Shown one piece after another: positions 11,190 to 22,993 of a stretch of DNA of 64,000 bases. The notes below the pieces were generated by a model. That model did no database searches, was not told the DNA's origin, and saw nothing but the letters and a program-made list of their open reading frames with translations. The stretch lies in contig NC_080680.1 in the NCBI RefSeq assembly GCF_030445035.2, positions 48,497,212-48,561,211 of the forward strand. Direction: 5' to 3'. Origin of the DNA: Dasypus novemcinctus (taxonomy: Eukaryota > Chordata > Mammalia > Cingulata > Dasypodidae). Position 1 is the stretch's first letter. Each line of letters starts with the position of its first letter. The position numbers were made by a program, and so were the translations under genes.

Positions 11190-13842
11190 TGAAAAAAAAA
11201 TTTTTTAAACAGATCACTTTTATTGATACATAGTAATAAAGCATCCAATTCATCCAAAGTGTATAATCAGTGGTATTTGGTATAATCATATAGTTATGCA
11301 TTCATCACTTCAGTCATTACTAGAGCATTTTCATTATTTCAATAATATAAAAAACCAGACAAATAAATAGTTAGCATTGATGGTAACACATTATGGTAAG
11401 TAACAGCTGGTTTAAAAATGGGATTGTGACTGAAAATGGTAGACTCGGAATGTAAATGTCACTTGAAAGAAAGCTGGAGAATAGTCTAGGGACTGAATAA
11501 CAGTGAAACCAGAAGTGGATGCTGATAGAGATGCAAGAGTGTCCTTCTGTGAACTAGAGTGGATGACCGTCACTATTGTGGGTGATGGGAATGAGGAGAA
11601 GCATGGGAAAAATACAATCGATGTGACCTATGGACTATGGTTAACAGCAATACTGTAATATTCTTGCATCATCAATGTTAAAGATGTACTGTGTTGATAA
11701 GGGGGGGGGATGGAAAAAGTGTGCTAGATGTACACTATGGAGCGTGGTTAGTGGTAATAGTGATGATATCTCATAATCTGTAATAAATATTCCACCATGA
11801 TGTAGTGTGTTTGGTGAAGGGGAGTTGTATGGGAATTCTACACATGTGCATGATTGTTTTGTAAGTTCATAACCTCTGTAATAAAAATATATTAATAAGA
11901 AAATAGGGTGAGTTTGGGGAAAATACACCGATTGTAAGATATGGACTATAGTTAGTAATATTTTGATGATGCTTTTGCATAGTTTGTAACAAATATTTCA
12001 CAATAATGTGAGGTGTTGTTGGTGGTGGGGTGATGATGTATGGGACCCCTGTATGGTGTGCATTTTATTTTGTAAGTTCACAACTTTTTCTATACACTTA
12101 TTGTTTATGTATGTTTATGTACGAATGATATACTTCAATAAAATTTAGAAAAACAAACAAACCCAAACAGACAAACAAGCAAAAAAACAAGAAAATGCAT
12201 CTCTCATTTTCTTTATGCTTCCCCTGCTGTACAGAGCTCCTGTTTCTGGCTGTTCTTTCTTATTTATTTAGTCGAGAAGTTTTATTGAGATATATTCACA
12301 TAACATACAGTCTATCCAAAGTGTGTAATTAGTGGCTTTTAGTATAATCACAATGATGTGCATTCATCACCATAAAAATTTTAAAAATAATTTCACTACT
12401 CCAAAAGGGAAAACTCCACACCCCTTAGCAATCATCTCTCAATTCTTCTATCCTTCCCCAGCCCTATATAACTACTAATATAATTTCATCTTTATAAGTT
12501 GATTTATATTTACCTTTAATATAAAGGGAATCATATAATATGTAATACTTTGTGTGTGGTTTCTTTCACTTAGCATAATGGTTTTTTAATGATCTAATAT
12601 TAATGTCTTGTAGTATTAACATATTTTAGTTGTTTCAAAGAAAAGCAGTCTTATATTTGCAATTTTACCCATATTCAATTTCATATACAGTTTTACTGTG
12701 CTCTATGGTCCCATATTACATATTTTAGCTTTCCTTTTAGTAATGTACATGATCTTAAACTTTATCATACCCACTTATTAATACTGATAGTTACAAACAT
12801 TATGTTGGACTTTCACTTTTTCTGTTAATTTCCAAATATTAAGATATGTTCCTTTTTGCCAAATCTGCTCAAGTTAACCCTCAGCTTTCCATTCTCTCTA
12901 AACTCATTCTATTTTCTGGTGACCAATATTCAGATTTTTAACTCCATGAGATTACACAATATATTTAGTTCATAGTAGCACATACAATATTCTTTTGTGT
13001 CTGACTTCGCTCAACATAATATCCTCCAGGTTCCTCCATGTTGTCATACGCTTTACGACTTCATTTCTTCTTACAAGCTAATACGCCATCATGTGAGGCT
13101 GCAGTTTTTTTATCCATGCATTGGTTGATGGACACCTGAGTTGTTTGCAACGTTTGGCAATCATGTATAATGCTGTTGTGAACATCAGTCATCAGTGTGC
13201 AGATGTCTGTCTGTGTCACTGCTCTCAGTTCTTCTGGGTATATGCCTAGTACTGGTATTGTCAGGTCACATGGCAAATCTATATTCACTTTCTTTAGGAA
13301 CAGTCTTCCACAGTGGCTGTACCATTCTGCATTTCCACCAACAGTGTATAAGTGTTTCTTTCTCTCCACATCCTTCCAGCACTTGTAGTTCTCTGTTTTT
13401 TTAAATAGTGGTCATTCTAATAGGTATGAAATGATATCTCATTGTAGTTTTGATATGCATTTCCTTAACTGCTGGTGATTATCATTTTTTTTCATGTGTT
13501 TTTGCCAATAGTATTTCTTCTTTGGACAAATGTTTCTTCAAGTCTTTGGCCCATTTTTAAAATCAGGTTGTTTGTCTTTTTATTGTTGAGTTGTATTATC
13601 TCCCTATATATCATGGATATTAAACCCTTATTGGACATGTAATTCCCACATATTTTCTCCCCTTGAGTCCTTGCTGCCTTTTCACCCTTTTGATAAAGTC
13701 CTGTGAGGTACAAAAGTGTTTTATTTTGAGGTAGTCCCATTTATCTATTCTTTTGTTGCATATGCCTTATGTGTAAGGTCCAAGAAACCACCACCTAGTC
13801 TTTTAAGATGTTTCCCTACATTTTCTTCTAGTAGTTTTATGG
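11190..13842 (-). mobile_element. L1-A: 5'-truncated L1 with perfect 16-bp TSD
   Basis: The 16-mer tttaggcatgcttctt occurs at 11174-11189 and again at 13843-13858. Between them, on the minus strand, lies the 3' end of an L1. ORF2 C-terminal remnants are at 13492-13740 (GEKI...[10 protein letters not shown]) and 13061-13369 (NAEWYSHCGR, IPVLGIYPEE), followed by 3' UTR. A sense-strand repeat (about 11364-12165) is inserted in the 3' UTR. The ORF2 remnants are broken by stops and frameshifts. Confidence 0.9.
11364..12165 (+). mobile_element. L1 3' end with tandem 3' UTR units, inserted in L1-A
   Basis: The orientation is opposite to the host L1. A motif like 'tggactatggttaac' starts units near 11606, 11715 and 11918, the last two about 200 bp apart. 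The unit ends share 'ttgtaagttcacaac'. AATAAAATTT and an A-rich tail follow near 12137. The same units are found reversed at 46070-46740, in the 3' UTR of L1-B. Borders are approximate. Confidence 0.65.
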
Positions 13843-13858
13843 TTTAGGCATGCTTCTT

Positions 13859-14139
13859 AAGAAAGGATTTGTAAACTCACGATTTGTTTTTCTGACTCTG
13901 GAACAGCTTAAATGATATTGGATTGTGTTTCTTAAAATTATAGCAGAATTCCCCTTTGAGCTTTAGTAGAAATCTGAGCTTGGTGCTGCAGAATTATTGT
14001 TAATTTGGTGGGCTTTGGTTTATTTCTTTATTTGTGGCAGCTGAAGAGCCTCTTAAAGCTCTCAGTTATATTTGGGGCTTGAGGGGCCATTGAACTTATC
14101 TGATCTTAGGAAAGTAATTTCCTTTTCTGAGTGTCATTT
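13859..14139. other. Intronic sequence, nothing recognised
   Basis: No gene or named repeat seen. Confidence 0.4.
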
Positions 14140-14330
14140 AAAAAAAAATCAATTTTTTGATACCTATTAATAAAGCATATAATCCATTCAAAGTGTAAAA
14201 TCAATGATATTTGGTATAATTACATAGTTGTGCATTCATCACTTCAGTCATTATTATAGAGCATTTTCATTATTCTAACAATAATAATAAAAAACAGACA
14301 AGCATACAAAAAAACTCATCACCTTTCAAT
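14140..14330 (-). mobile_element. L1 3'-terminal fragment
   Basis: About 190 bp matches the 3' UTR starts of the L1s at 11196 and 18070. Shared landmarks are 'attaataaagcatataatcc', 'caaagtgtaaaatcaatga' and 'tgcattcatcacttcagtc'. Confidence 0.8.
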
Positions 14331-17300
14331 CTCTGATTGAACCTCAGTTTTCATCATCTCTGTAATGGGAATATTACCTGGCTAACTTCACGGGGAACTT
14401 TTAAGAATGAAAATAAAGTAATATATATTAAACCACAGTGAAGAACCAAGCAAATGCAAGATTAAAAAAAAAAAGATTCATTTTAGTCAGATGCCATTGT
14501 TCAAAGAGTCCTCAAATGAGCATAGTTGTCAGTATCACATTACCAAGGAGTTTCTCCAGATGCTTCTTCTGACAGATCAGGCAAATGGAGAAAGATGAGC
14601 AAATGGAAACATTTGTTTTATTAACAATGAAGCATGATTATAAACCAAAACAAGAAAATGTGAACTAAATAGGGTTTGAGATTTTCATGAACATTAATGA
14701 GGGTTCAGTCTTCTATTAAGACCATAGTTTAAAAGCAAGAAAAAAACCATGAGTAACATAAAAATATTTTCCTTTGTGTTTGTATTATGATTTTATTTGT
14801 GTTTCTTATAAGTTAGGCTGGTAGACATTGAAAATCTTTTTAAATGAGTTTGAGTGTCAAGAAAGCCATGTATCAGTGTCAGGATTAAGGAAGAAAAAAT
14901 GATCAACTGTGCAATATAATGTGCCAAACGTTGCAAGTAGGAGGACTAGATGGAAAAATATCAGAACTTTCCCCCTCTTTCTTGGTCTTTTAGACAGGTA
15001 GTTACCAAAAATGTGCAAATTACTATAATTCTTTAAAATAGTGTTTAAATAATGTTTACACTATTGTTTTTCTTCATTTGCTAAATAATGAAACAAACAA
15101 GGACCTTCAGATTAATGTATCTGATAATGTTTTCCATTTTTTGTTCTTTTTTTCTTTTTCTTTTTTGCAGTATAGCTGATACCAAGTAAAGTGGTTTTCT
15201 ATGTTTATGCCATGGTGACTCTTTTGGGAAAAATATAAAATGTGTATCCTGAAATGCCTTTAAAAATGTTTTCAAAGTATTTAAGGTTTTAGGTGTTGTT
15301 TCTGTGTTTGAATTTAAGAATGAGTAATTTACATGGCCTCGGGTGAATTAATTCTGATAAGGCAGTTTAGGTCCTCTCAAATGTAAAAGTAGCACCGGAG
15401 TTTTGTCTCTGTATTGCTGATGAAAGCGACTGTGATGTGGGTTCCACCCCTGGTGCCCAGCAGGCTCGGAAAAACCCATGAGCACGCGGGCAGCGAGTCC
15501 GGAAGCCGGCTCTGCTTGCTGCGGGCCCCGAGAGCTGGCGGTCCCGCACCCGGGCGCACAGGTGGCGACTCCAGCAGCGGTTGTGCAGAAGCCCCAGCAG
15601 GTGTTGAGGAACCGGTGCGTCCGGATCCGCGATACTTCTGTAGTTCTGGCCGGTGCTGGGAAGCGTTTCCTCCTTCCCAGGTCTCCCAAGGGAAACAGTT
15701 TGACCCCAGCCAGCTTTTATCTTGAACTCATAATCATATGAAATGCATGTTTTGTAAACCATTTGAAGTCAATTTGTTTGTTTTTTGTGTATGCGTTCAT
15801 CAATCCTGCTACATAAAAATAGGAACTTAGAGAGTAAATAAGGTATCTAAACTTCTGTGAGAATGACCCATTTTCTATTGAAGCAGAAATATTTGTTGCC
15901 AGTGATTGCATAATTTTTTGGTCCTGTCTCCCCCCATAATTTAGATAGTGTTGTAATTTAATTGGAATTTATGGCATCTTTTTTTATTTTAAAAATAAAT
16001 CCACACTTACTGAAAGCACCAGAATTCCTTTTTAACTCTTTACCTTAAGGGTTACAAATCTCTTATCACATAAAAAATGGTTTGAATGTTTTTTAGATGA
16101 GTTTTGCGCTCTCCATAACTTAGAAGTTTTGTTGTTATGCTTATACAAAATTATTTATAAACTTAAAGTAATAGGTTTGGAAGGAGAGTTGAACAGTTAG
16201 GAAAGTATTGGTCATTTTTAATGGGTATTTTCTATTCTTAAATAATAAATCTAATGCTGAGATGATGTCTCTGCCTTGTGATCATTATCTTTCAGGTACT
16301 TTTCTGCTAGAATCCACTGTAGTAGCTTATATTTATTTGTATCTTTTTCCAAAAGAGGATTTAGCATTGTGTCTTGCATTTTATATTTAGTGAGTTTCTT
16401 CTCAGTACCTTTGACAAATTTAATTGCAAGATGTGATATAACATTTTCCTACATTGTAATACAAGAAATTGCTTTTATAAAACCCAACAAATTGCTTTCT
16501 AAATAAACAGATTTATTATTGAGAATACTGTTGCTTGTAATATTTCAACCTCTTCTTTGTCCCCTTTCTTCCTACCATAAATGATACATTTATGTTGAGA
16601 TTTCTTCCCAGATCAAAGGATTTTGGTGTGGTACATGGTTCACATAGAAAGAATTTTATCCCAGTGTGCAAATGATTTTCTACACACTTTATCTTTTAAT
16701 GATAAAGTTATTGCTGATTTTATAGTTTGTAATTATTTAAAAAGTAAATTTTTAATAAAGGAGCCACACTTGATTCTTTATTAAACCTGTAAATTTATAG
16801 TTATTTATAATTGTGTTATTGGTTCTGTAACAGCTCAAGACTAAGGAGAAAAGACCTAGGCAAGTTATTTCTATTTTAAGGGCTTCAATAGAAACCAATT
16901 CAGGTCTGTTTTATTAAAATAATGTCAAAAAATAAAGTTGAAAACATTTTAAAACCCTATGTTGGAGAGGGGATATTCAGGTCTATATTGATTTAGGTAA
17001 ATCTAATATATAAAAATATGGAATAGCCAAAATTAAAAATTGGGAGTGATAGCTTAATATACAGAAGGATTATTTATCTTAAAGAATAGTTTTAAAATAG
17101 AATTTCTTTAAATAACAGTTTCTTGGTTTAATATAAAGTTTTTTCAATTTTAAGAAACATAACTTCAGTTGATAATTTCATCATTTTAGCAAAGGATTTA
17201 TATGATATTTGAAAGCATGCAAAAGACATGGCATAAAGTCCTATAAATTTACTGTGATATAGCTGTGTTTACTTTCCTGTCTCAGCCACCTTCCCTATTT

Positions 17301-17440
17301 GGCATCTTTTCTCATATTTGTAGTCATTAATCCCATGCTTTAAAAAAAAAAAAAAGAATTTGCTATGTGTGCTTTTACCTTACAATAGATTAGATTTTAA
17401 TTTTATATTTGTCAAAAATGAACAAATACTTTCATATAGT
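14331..17440. other. AT-rich intronic sequence
   Basis: I see no exon or named repeat over about 3 kb apart from the isolated GC-rich island at 15414-15700. Confidence 0.4.
15414..15700. other. Isolated CpG-rich island in intron 1, unassigned
   Basis: About 20 CpGs fall in roughly 260 bp, embedded in strongly AT-rich DNA. ORFs of 87-131 codons cross it on both strands, but their translations resemble no family I know. The borders show no poly-A and no TSD. It could be an alternative promoter or exon, a regulatory island, or a 5' fragment of a GC-rich retrocopy. Confidence 0.6.
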
Positions 17441-17449
17441 TCAATATTT

Positions 17450-17635
17450 ACTTTTCTGAGATTCATCCATATTGTTGGGAATAGGTTTGCTTTGTTAATT
17501 TTCATAGCTGTAAAGTATTTATTGAGTGAATAGACTATGATTTGTTAATTGATTCTCTGATAGATGGACATTTGAGTTGTTTTTAGTTTTTAGCTGTTAT
17601 AAAAATGCTGTTGTGTACATTGTACATGTCATTGC
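17450..17635 (-). mobile_element. Ancient L1 3' fragment
   Basis: Antisense landmarks 'gattcatccatattgttggg', 'gatagatggacatttgagtt' and 'aaaatgctgttgtgtacatt' match old L1 3' ends. Confidence 0.65.
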
Positions 17636-17659
17636 TGAACATATATAAGAATTTCTCTG

Positions 17660-17857
17660 GGGCTAGAGCAAGGTGTCTGAATTGTGGCACTATTGAGGTT
17701 TGGGGCCAGATCATTTTTTGTGTGTGCTGTTCCATGTATTATTTGATATTTAGCAGCTTCTTTGGCCTTACTTGGTTCCTGCAGTGCTAGCAAATAAAAA
17801 TGTCTCTGAGCATTGTCACTGACCCCAAAAGGGAAAATCACCCCTGGTTGAAAACTG
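17660..17857 (-). mobile_element. MER20-like hAT-Charlie element
   Basis: The antisense order 'gtctgaattgtggcacta', 'ggtttggggccagatca', 'atttagcagcttctttgg', 'aaaatgtctctgagcattg', 'aaaatcacccctggttga' matches the MER20 consensus as I remember it. MER20 is a eutherian DNA transposon, and copies near some genes act as enhancers in endometrial stromal cells. Function here is unknown. Confidence 0.7.
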
Positions 17858-19056
17858 AGATTCTGAGGAAGTAGTTCTCAAATTTTTTTACTTGAAGGGC
17901 CTTTTTACTCTCTTAAAATAATATTGAGATAAATAGGGCTTTAATACATACTCAGTTCTATGGTAAATATTATTATTATTTTTTAACAATTTGAGAGTTA
18001 TGCTTTGATGCAATTTATTAAGTCAGGAAAATTCCTTTCTAGTTTGAGTTTGCCAACAGTTTTTTTTTTTAAACCGATTTTCTTGATATATATTAATAAA
18101 GCATACAATTTATCCAAAGTGTACCATCAGTAGTATTTGGTGTAATCACATAATTGTGCATTCATAACTTCAATCATTATTAGAGAATTTTCATTATTTC
18201 AATAATAATCATAATAAACAAAAAACAAAATTCTTCACCTCTCAGTATCTGTTTCCCCTGTTGTACATAGCTGCTATTTGTGGTTATTCTTGCACAATTA
18301 TTTATTTATTAAGCAGTTTTATTGAGATATATTCACATACCATATGATCTATCCAAAGTGTATAATCAATGGCTTTTAGTATAATCACAATGTTGTGCAG
18401 TCATCACCACAAAAAACATTTAGAACCCTTTTATTACTCCGAAAAGAAGAACTCCACACCACTTAGCATGCCTTCCTTGCCTTACATAAAACTTAATCTA
18501 ATTTCATCTTTATAAATTGAGTTATATTTACATTTTATATAAATGTAAATATGTTACACAAGAGATTTAGTTCATAGTAGCGTAATCAGGTAGTATTTGT
18601 CCTTTGTGTCTGGCTTGCTTCATTCAACATAATGTCCTCCACGCTCATCCATGTTGTCATGTACTTTACGATTTCATTTCTTCTTACCGCTATTATTCTT
18701 TCGTGTGAATACACCACAGTTTGTTTATTCGTAATTGGTTGATGGACACCTGGGGTGTTTCCAGCTTTTGGAAATCGTGAATAATGCTGTTGTGAACATT
18801 GGTGCGCATATGTCTGTTCGTCTCACTGCCCTCAGTTCTTCTGAGTATGGTATTGCAGAGTCATGTGGCAAATCTATATTCACCTTCTTTAGGAACTGCC
18901 AAACAGTCTTCCACAGTGGCTATACTATTCTACATTCCCACAAACAGTGTGAATAAGTGTTCCTACCTCTCTACATCCTCTCCAACACTTGTAGTTCTCT
19001 GTCTTTTTAGTAGTGGCCATTCTGATAGGTATGAAATGATATTTCATTGTAGTTTT

Positions 19057-21214
19057 TTTTTTTTTATTGACTTTGTAATAATATTACATTAAAAATATAT
19101 ATGTGAGGTCCCATTCAACCCCACGCCCCCACCCCCCCTCTCCCCCCCCCAACAACACTCGTTCCCATCATCATGACACATCCATTGGATTTGGTAAGTA
19201 CATCTTTGGGCACCTCTGCACCTCATAGACAATGGTTCACATCATGGCCCATACTCTCCTCCATTCCATCCAGTGGGCCCTGTGAGGATTTACAATGTCC
19301 GGTGATTACCTCTGAAGCACCATCCAGGGCAGCTCCATGTCCCAAAGACGCCTCCACCTCTCATCTCTTCCTGCCTTTCCCCATACCCATCGTCCACCAT
19401 GTCCACTTTTCCCAATCCAATGCCACCTCTTCTATGTGGACATTGGATTGGTTGTGTCCATTGCACCTCTATGTCAAGAGGAGGCTCAGATTCCACATGG
19501 ATGCTGGATGCAATCCTCCCATTTTCAGTTGTAATCACTCTAGGCTCCATGGTGTGGTGGTTGTCCTTCTTCAACTCCATCTTAGCTGAGTGTGGTAAGT
19601 CCAATAGATCAGATTGTAGGTGCTGGAGTCTGTTGAGGCTCAGGACCTGGCTATCACATTGTCAGTCCAGAGATTCAAATCCCCTAAATATATCTTAAAC
19701 CCCAACATTAACTGCACCTCCAGCACATTAGCATGAAAGTCGTATGAAGGGAGATCCCATCTGAGTCCAGATTCATCACACATAAACACCATTTCCAAAG
19801 AGGGGCCATCTGCCCTGGTAATTAACCCCATCGGCCATGACCATAACTCCCATGGGTCTCTTTAGCCCTCAAAGGAACCAATATCTGGGGGTTGTATCTG
19901 CTTTATCTGTCTCTCTGACTCTGCTCAGTTGTGCATGAGGGCAATCCTTCTGCCAGCCTCCAGACTCTTTTTTAGAAACTCGTAGCCATATAAACTCATT
20001 TCTCCTTTCCATTTCCCCCTTACTTTAGGTCAAACAGCATTTTAAAGTCATGGTATTTTATGTAGACGTGGATATTCTGCTGATCCGCATTGAACCTTCC
20101 TTATAAGGTCATTTTCCAGTTGCATCATCAGTTGGTAGTTGATAGTGGTCCCTTGTTGCCAGGGAGGCTCATCCCCGGGTGTCATGTCCCACGCTGGGGG
20201 GAAGGCATTGCATTTACATGCTGAGTTTGGCTTCGAGACTGGCCACATTTGAGTAACATGAAGGCTGACAGGAGGAAATTCCCAGGCACAATGTTGCTCT
20301 AGGCCTTGTTCTTATTTTAGGTTTATCAGCTCACAAGCATAGTCATTAGCATCAGGGGCTCACTGTTGAACCCTCACTCCCTCCCGGTCCCCACCACTGT
20401 ACCTGGGAGACTGTTGCTGCTCCCCTAGGGACCACGACAGAGCACCACTGGCCAGGAACCCAGTACCCCCCTTGCTGTGGTTTTTAATTGTTGCCACTAT
20501 GAGTATATCCAAACATTACCATGCACCCTGGACATATGTTCTGTACAGCTCCCTGTCAGCCATATATCACCTGTCGTTGGTATCCCATACCAGTATCCCT
20601 CCATTGCCATTGTTGAAACACTCTGTGATCCAGAACTCCCCGAAATTTGAAGCCCAATATAATGTCATGGTCCCTTACTAGGGAATGGCATATAGCGATG
20701 GGTTTAAAGGATAGATAAAGAACTTGGATAAAGTTAGATAAAGAACTTAGATAAAGAATGTTGACTTGAAAAAATTCCACAAACTATCTTTTTCTTTCCC
20801 CCCCCCCCCCCTAATTATTCAGCTTTTCTTCACAGGAGTCCTAGACCACAGCAATGTATATATATAATATACAGCACTCCCACACATCCACCAGAAAACC
20901 TTTTCCCTTCCACAGTGATACTCTTACGCCCTATTCATATCATACTTACTTAAAGTGATGTACAGAGTCTGAGACATTAGCTTTCTAACAAGGTAACATC
21001 TGTGCTTACATTATGGTGCATACTTTAGGATACACAGTTCTTTACATTTTTAGTTATCCTATGTTTTACATTATGGTTTACATTATCAGTCTGTCATCTC
21101 CTATATGTTATGGTGTAATATTACATGTTTTATATCCATCCTTGTGTACTCTCAAGAAACTCCTCTCTTACCCCCCATTTACTTTGGTTCCACACATTTA
21201 ACGTCCATTATCCC
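19057..21214 (-). mobile_element. REL-A: 2.16-kb polyA-tailed retroelement of unnamed family
   Basis: Perfect 14-bp TSDs (ttcattgtagtttt) lie at 19043-19056 and 21215-21228 and interrupt L1-C. The minus-strand 3' end is a poly-A (poly-T at 19053-19065 on +) preceded by 'ggggacctcat'-like sequence, as in the related copies. There are no LTRs and no long ORF. A run of 14 C's lies at 20798-20811. Short ORFs on its minus strand (19640-19831, 19290-19604) have counterparts in the copy at 62229-63250, but a shared stop codon and a frameshift argue against coding. It may be the 3' part of a longer LINE or a non-autonomous family. Confidence 0.85.
20798..20811. repeat. Homopolymer C14
   Basis: Fourteen consecutive C's on the + strand inside REL-A. 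The length may be an assembly or sequencing uncertainty. Confidence 0.9.
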
Positions 21215-22394
21215 TTCATTGTAGTTTTGATTCGCATTTCCCTAATCATTATTATGTTGAGCATTTTTTCATGTGTTTTTTTTTTGCCATTCGTATTTCT
21301 TTGGATAGATGTCTATTCAAGTCTTTTGCCCATTTTTTAATTGGGCTGTTTGTCTTTTTATTGTTGAGTTGTAATATCTCTATATATCATGGATATTAAA
21401 CCCTTATCAGACATGTGATTTCCAAATATTTTCTGCCATTGAGTCTGCTGCCTTTTGACAAAGTCCTGTGAGGTGCAAAAATATTTAATTTTGAGGAGTT
21501 CCCATTTATCTGTTTTTTCTTTTATTGCATGTGCTTTGGGTATAAGGTTCAAGAAACCACTATCTACCATAAGGTCTTTAAGATGTTTCCCTGCATTTTC
21601 TTCTATTACTTTTATGGTCCTGGCTTTTATATTTAGGTCTTTGATCCCTTTTGAGTTGTTTCTTGTATAGGGAATGAGATAGAGGTCCTGTTCATTCTTT
21701 TTGTTATAGATATCCAGTTTTCCCAGTACCATTTGTTGAAGACACTGCTTTGTCCTGTTAACATGGACTTAGTATGTTTGTCAAAAACCAGTTGGTCTTA
21801 GGGGTGAGAGTTTATTTCTGGACTCTCAATTCCGTTCCCCTGATCAATGTATCTTTTATTTTTTAAAATCAATTTTATTGATACATATTAATAATGTGTA
21901 CAGTTCCTCCAAGGTGTATAATCAATGGTATTTTGTTGGAAAAAGAATTTTCTGCTGGCAGTTTTACTCTTTCAATATCCTACTTGTATTATACCGCTGT
22001 CTTTTCCCCTCCATGGTTTCTGATGAGAAATCCACACTAAGTCTTACTGAGCCCTTGTGTGTAATGGTTTCTACCTCTCTTGCTACTCTCAGAATTTTCC
22101 CTTTATCTTTCATAGTTGACATTCTGAGTAGTATGTGTCTTGGAGTAGATCTATTCAGATTTATTCTGATTGGGGTCTGCTGTGCTTTTTGGACTTAAGA
22201 GTTCATTTCTTTTATGAGAGTTGGGAAATTTTCAGCTATTATTTCCTCACATACTCTTTCTGCTCCTTTTCCCTTTTCTCCTTCTGGGACTCCTATGACA
22301 CGTATATTGTTGACTCCTTGAGCCCCTGCTCCATTTTTTCCATTCTTTTTTCTCTCTCTTGTTTTCTTGCTTCAATTTCAGCTGTTCTTTTTTT

Positions 22395-22500
22395 TTTTTT
22401 GTACATCTTTTTTTTTGTCTTTATTTTTTTAGTGTTAAATTAAAAAAATATGAGGTCCCCGTATACCCCCCACCCCCCTGATCTGTCTTGGTCAAGTTTG
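22395..22500 (-). mobile_element. REL 3'-end fragment
   Basis: A short piece with 'aaaaaatatgaggtccccgt' followed by a C-rich run matches the 3' ends of REL-A and REL-B. It is preceded on the + strand by poly-T. Inserted in the ORF1 part of L1-C. Confidence 0.7.
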
Positions 22501-22520
22501 CTCCTGTATGCTTCTAATGT

Positions 22521-22993
22521 CTTTTTTTTTTAATCTGTGAATTTTAAAAAATTAATTTATTTTTAAATTTCTCTCCCCTTCCCACCCCCCAGCTGTCTGT
22601 TCTCTGTTTTGCTGCGTGTTCTTCTTTGTTTGCTTCTGTTGTTGTCAGCGGCATGAGAATCTGTTCTTCTTTGTCCACTTCTGTTGTTGTCAGTGGCATG
22701 AGAATCTGTGTTTCTTTTTGTTGCATCATCTTGTGTCACCTCTCCATGTGTGCGGCACCATTCCTGGGCAGGCTGCACTTTCTGTCGCGCTGGGCGGCTC
22801 TCCTTACGGGGTGCACTCCTTACGCGTGGGGCTCCCCTACGCGGGGGGACACCCCTGCGTGGCACCGCACTCCTTGCGCACATCAGCACTGCGCATGGGC
22901 CAGCTCCACACGGGGCAAGGAGGCCCGGGGTTTGAACCGCGGACCTCCCTTGTGGTAGATGGACGCCCTAACCGCTGGGCCAAGTCCGCTTCC
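22521..22993 (-). mobile_element. DAS SINE, long, with 45-bp internal duplication
   Basis: Head 'gcttccc' lies near 22988-22994 and the poly-T tail at 22522-22531. Repeats of 'cttctaat' flank it at 22511 and 22994. The body contains a 45-bp tandem duplication at 22618-22707. Inserted in L1-C. Confidence 0.9.
22618..22707 (-). repeat. 45-bp tandem duplication in a SINE
   Basis: Units 22618-22662 and 22663-22707 both begin 'gttcttctttgt' and end 'ggcatgagaatct'. They differ at only four positions. Confidence 0.95.

Noticed and set aside
13492-13740. Small minus-strand ORFs in intron 1 as host genes
   Set aside because: The translation matches the L1 ORF2 C-terminus and lies inside TSD-bounded L1-A.
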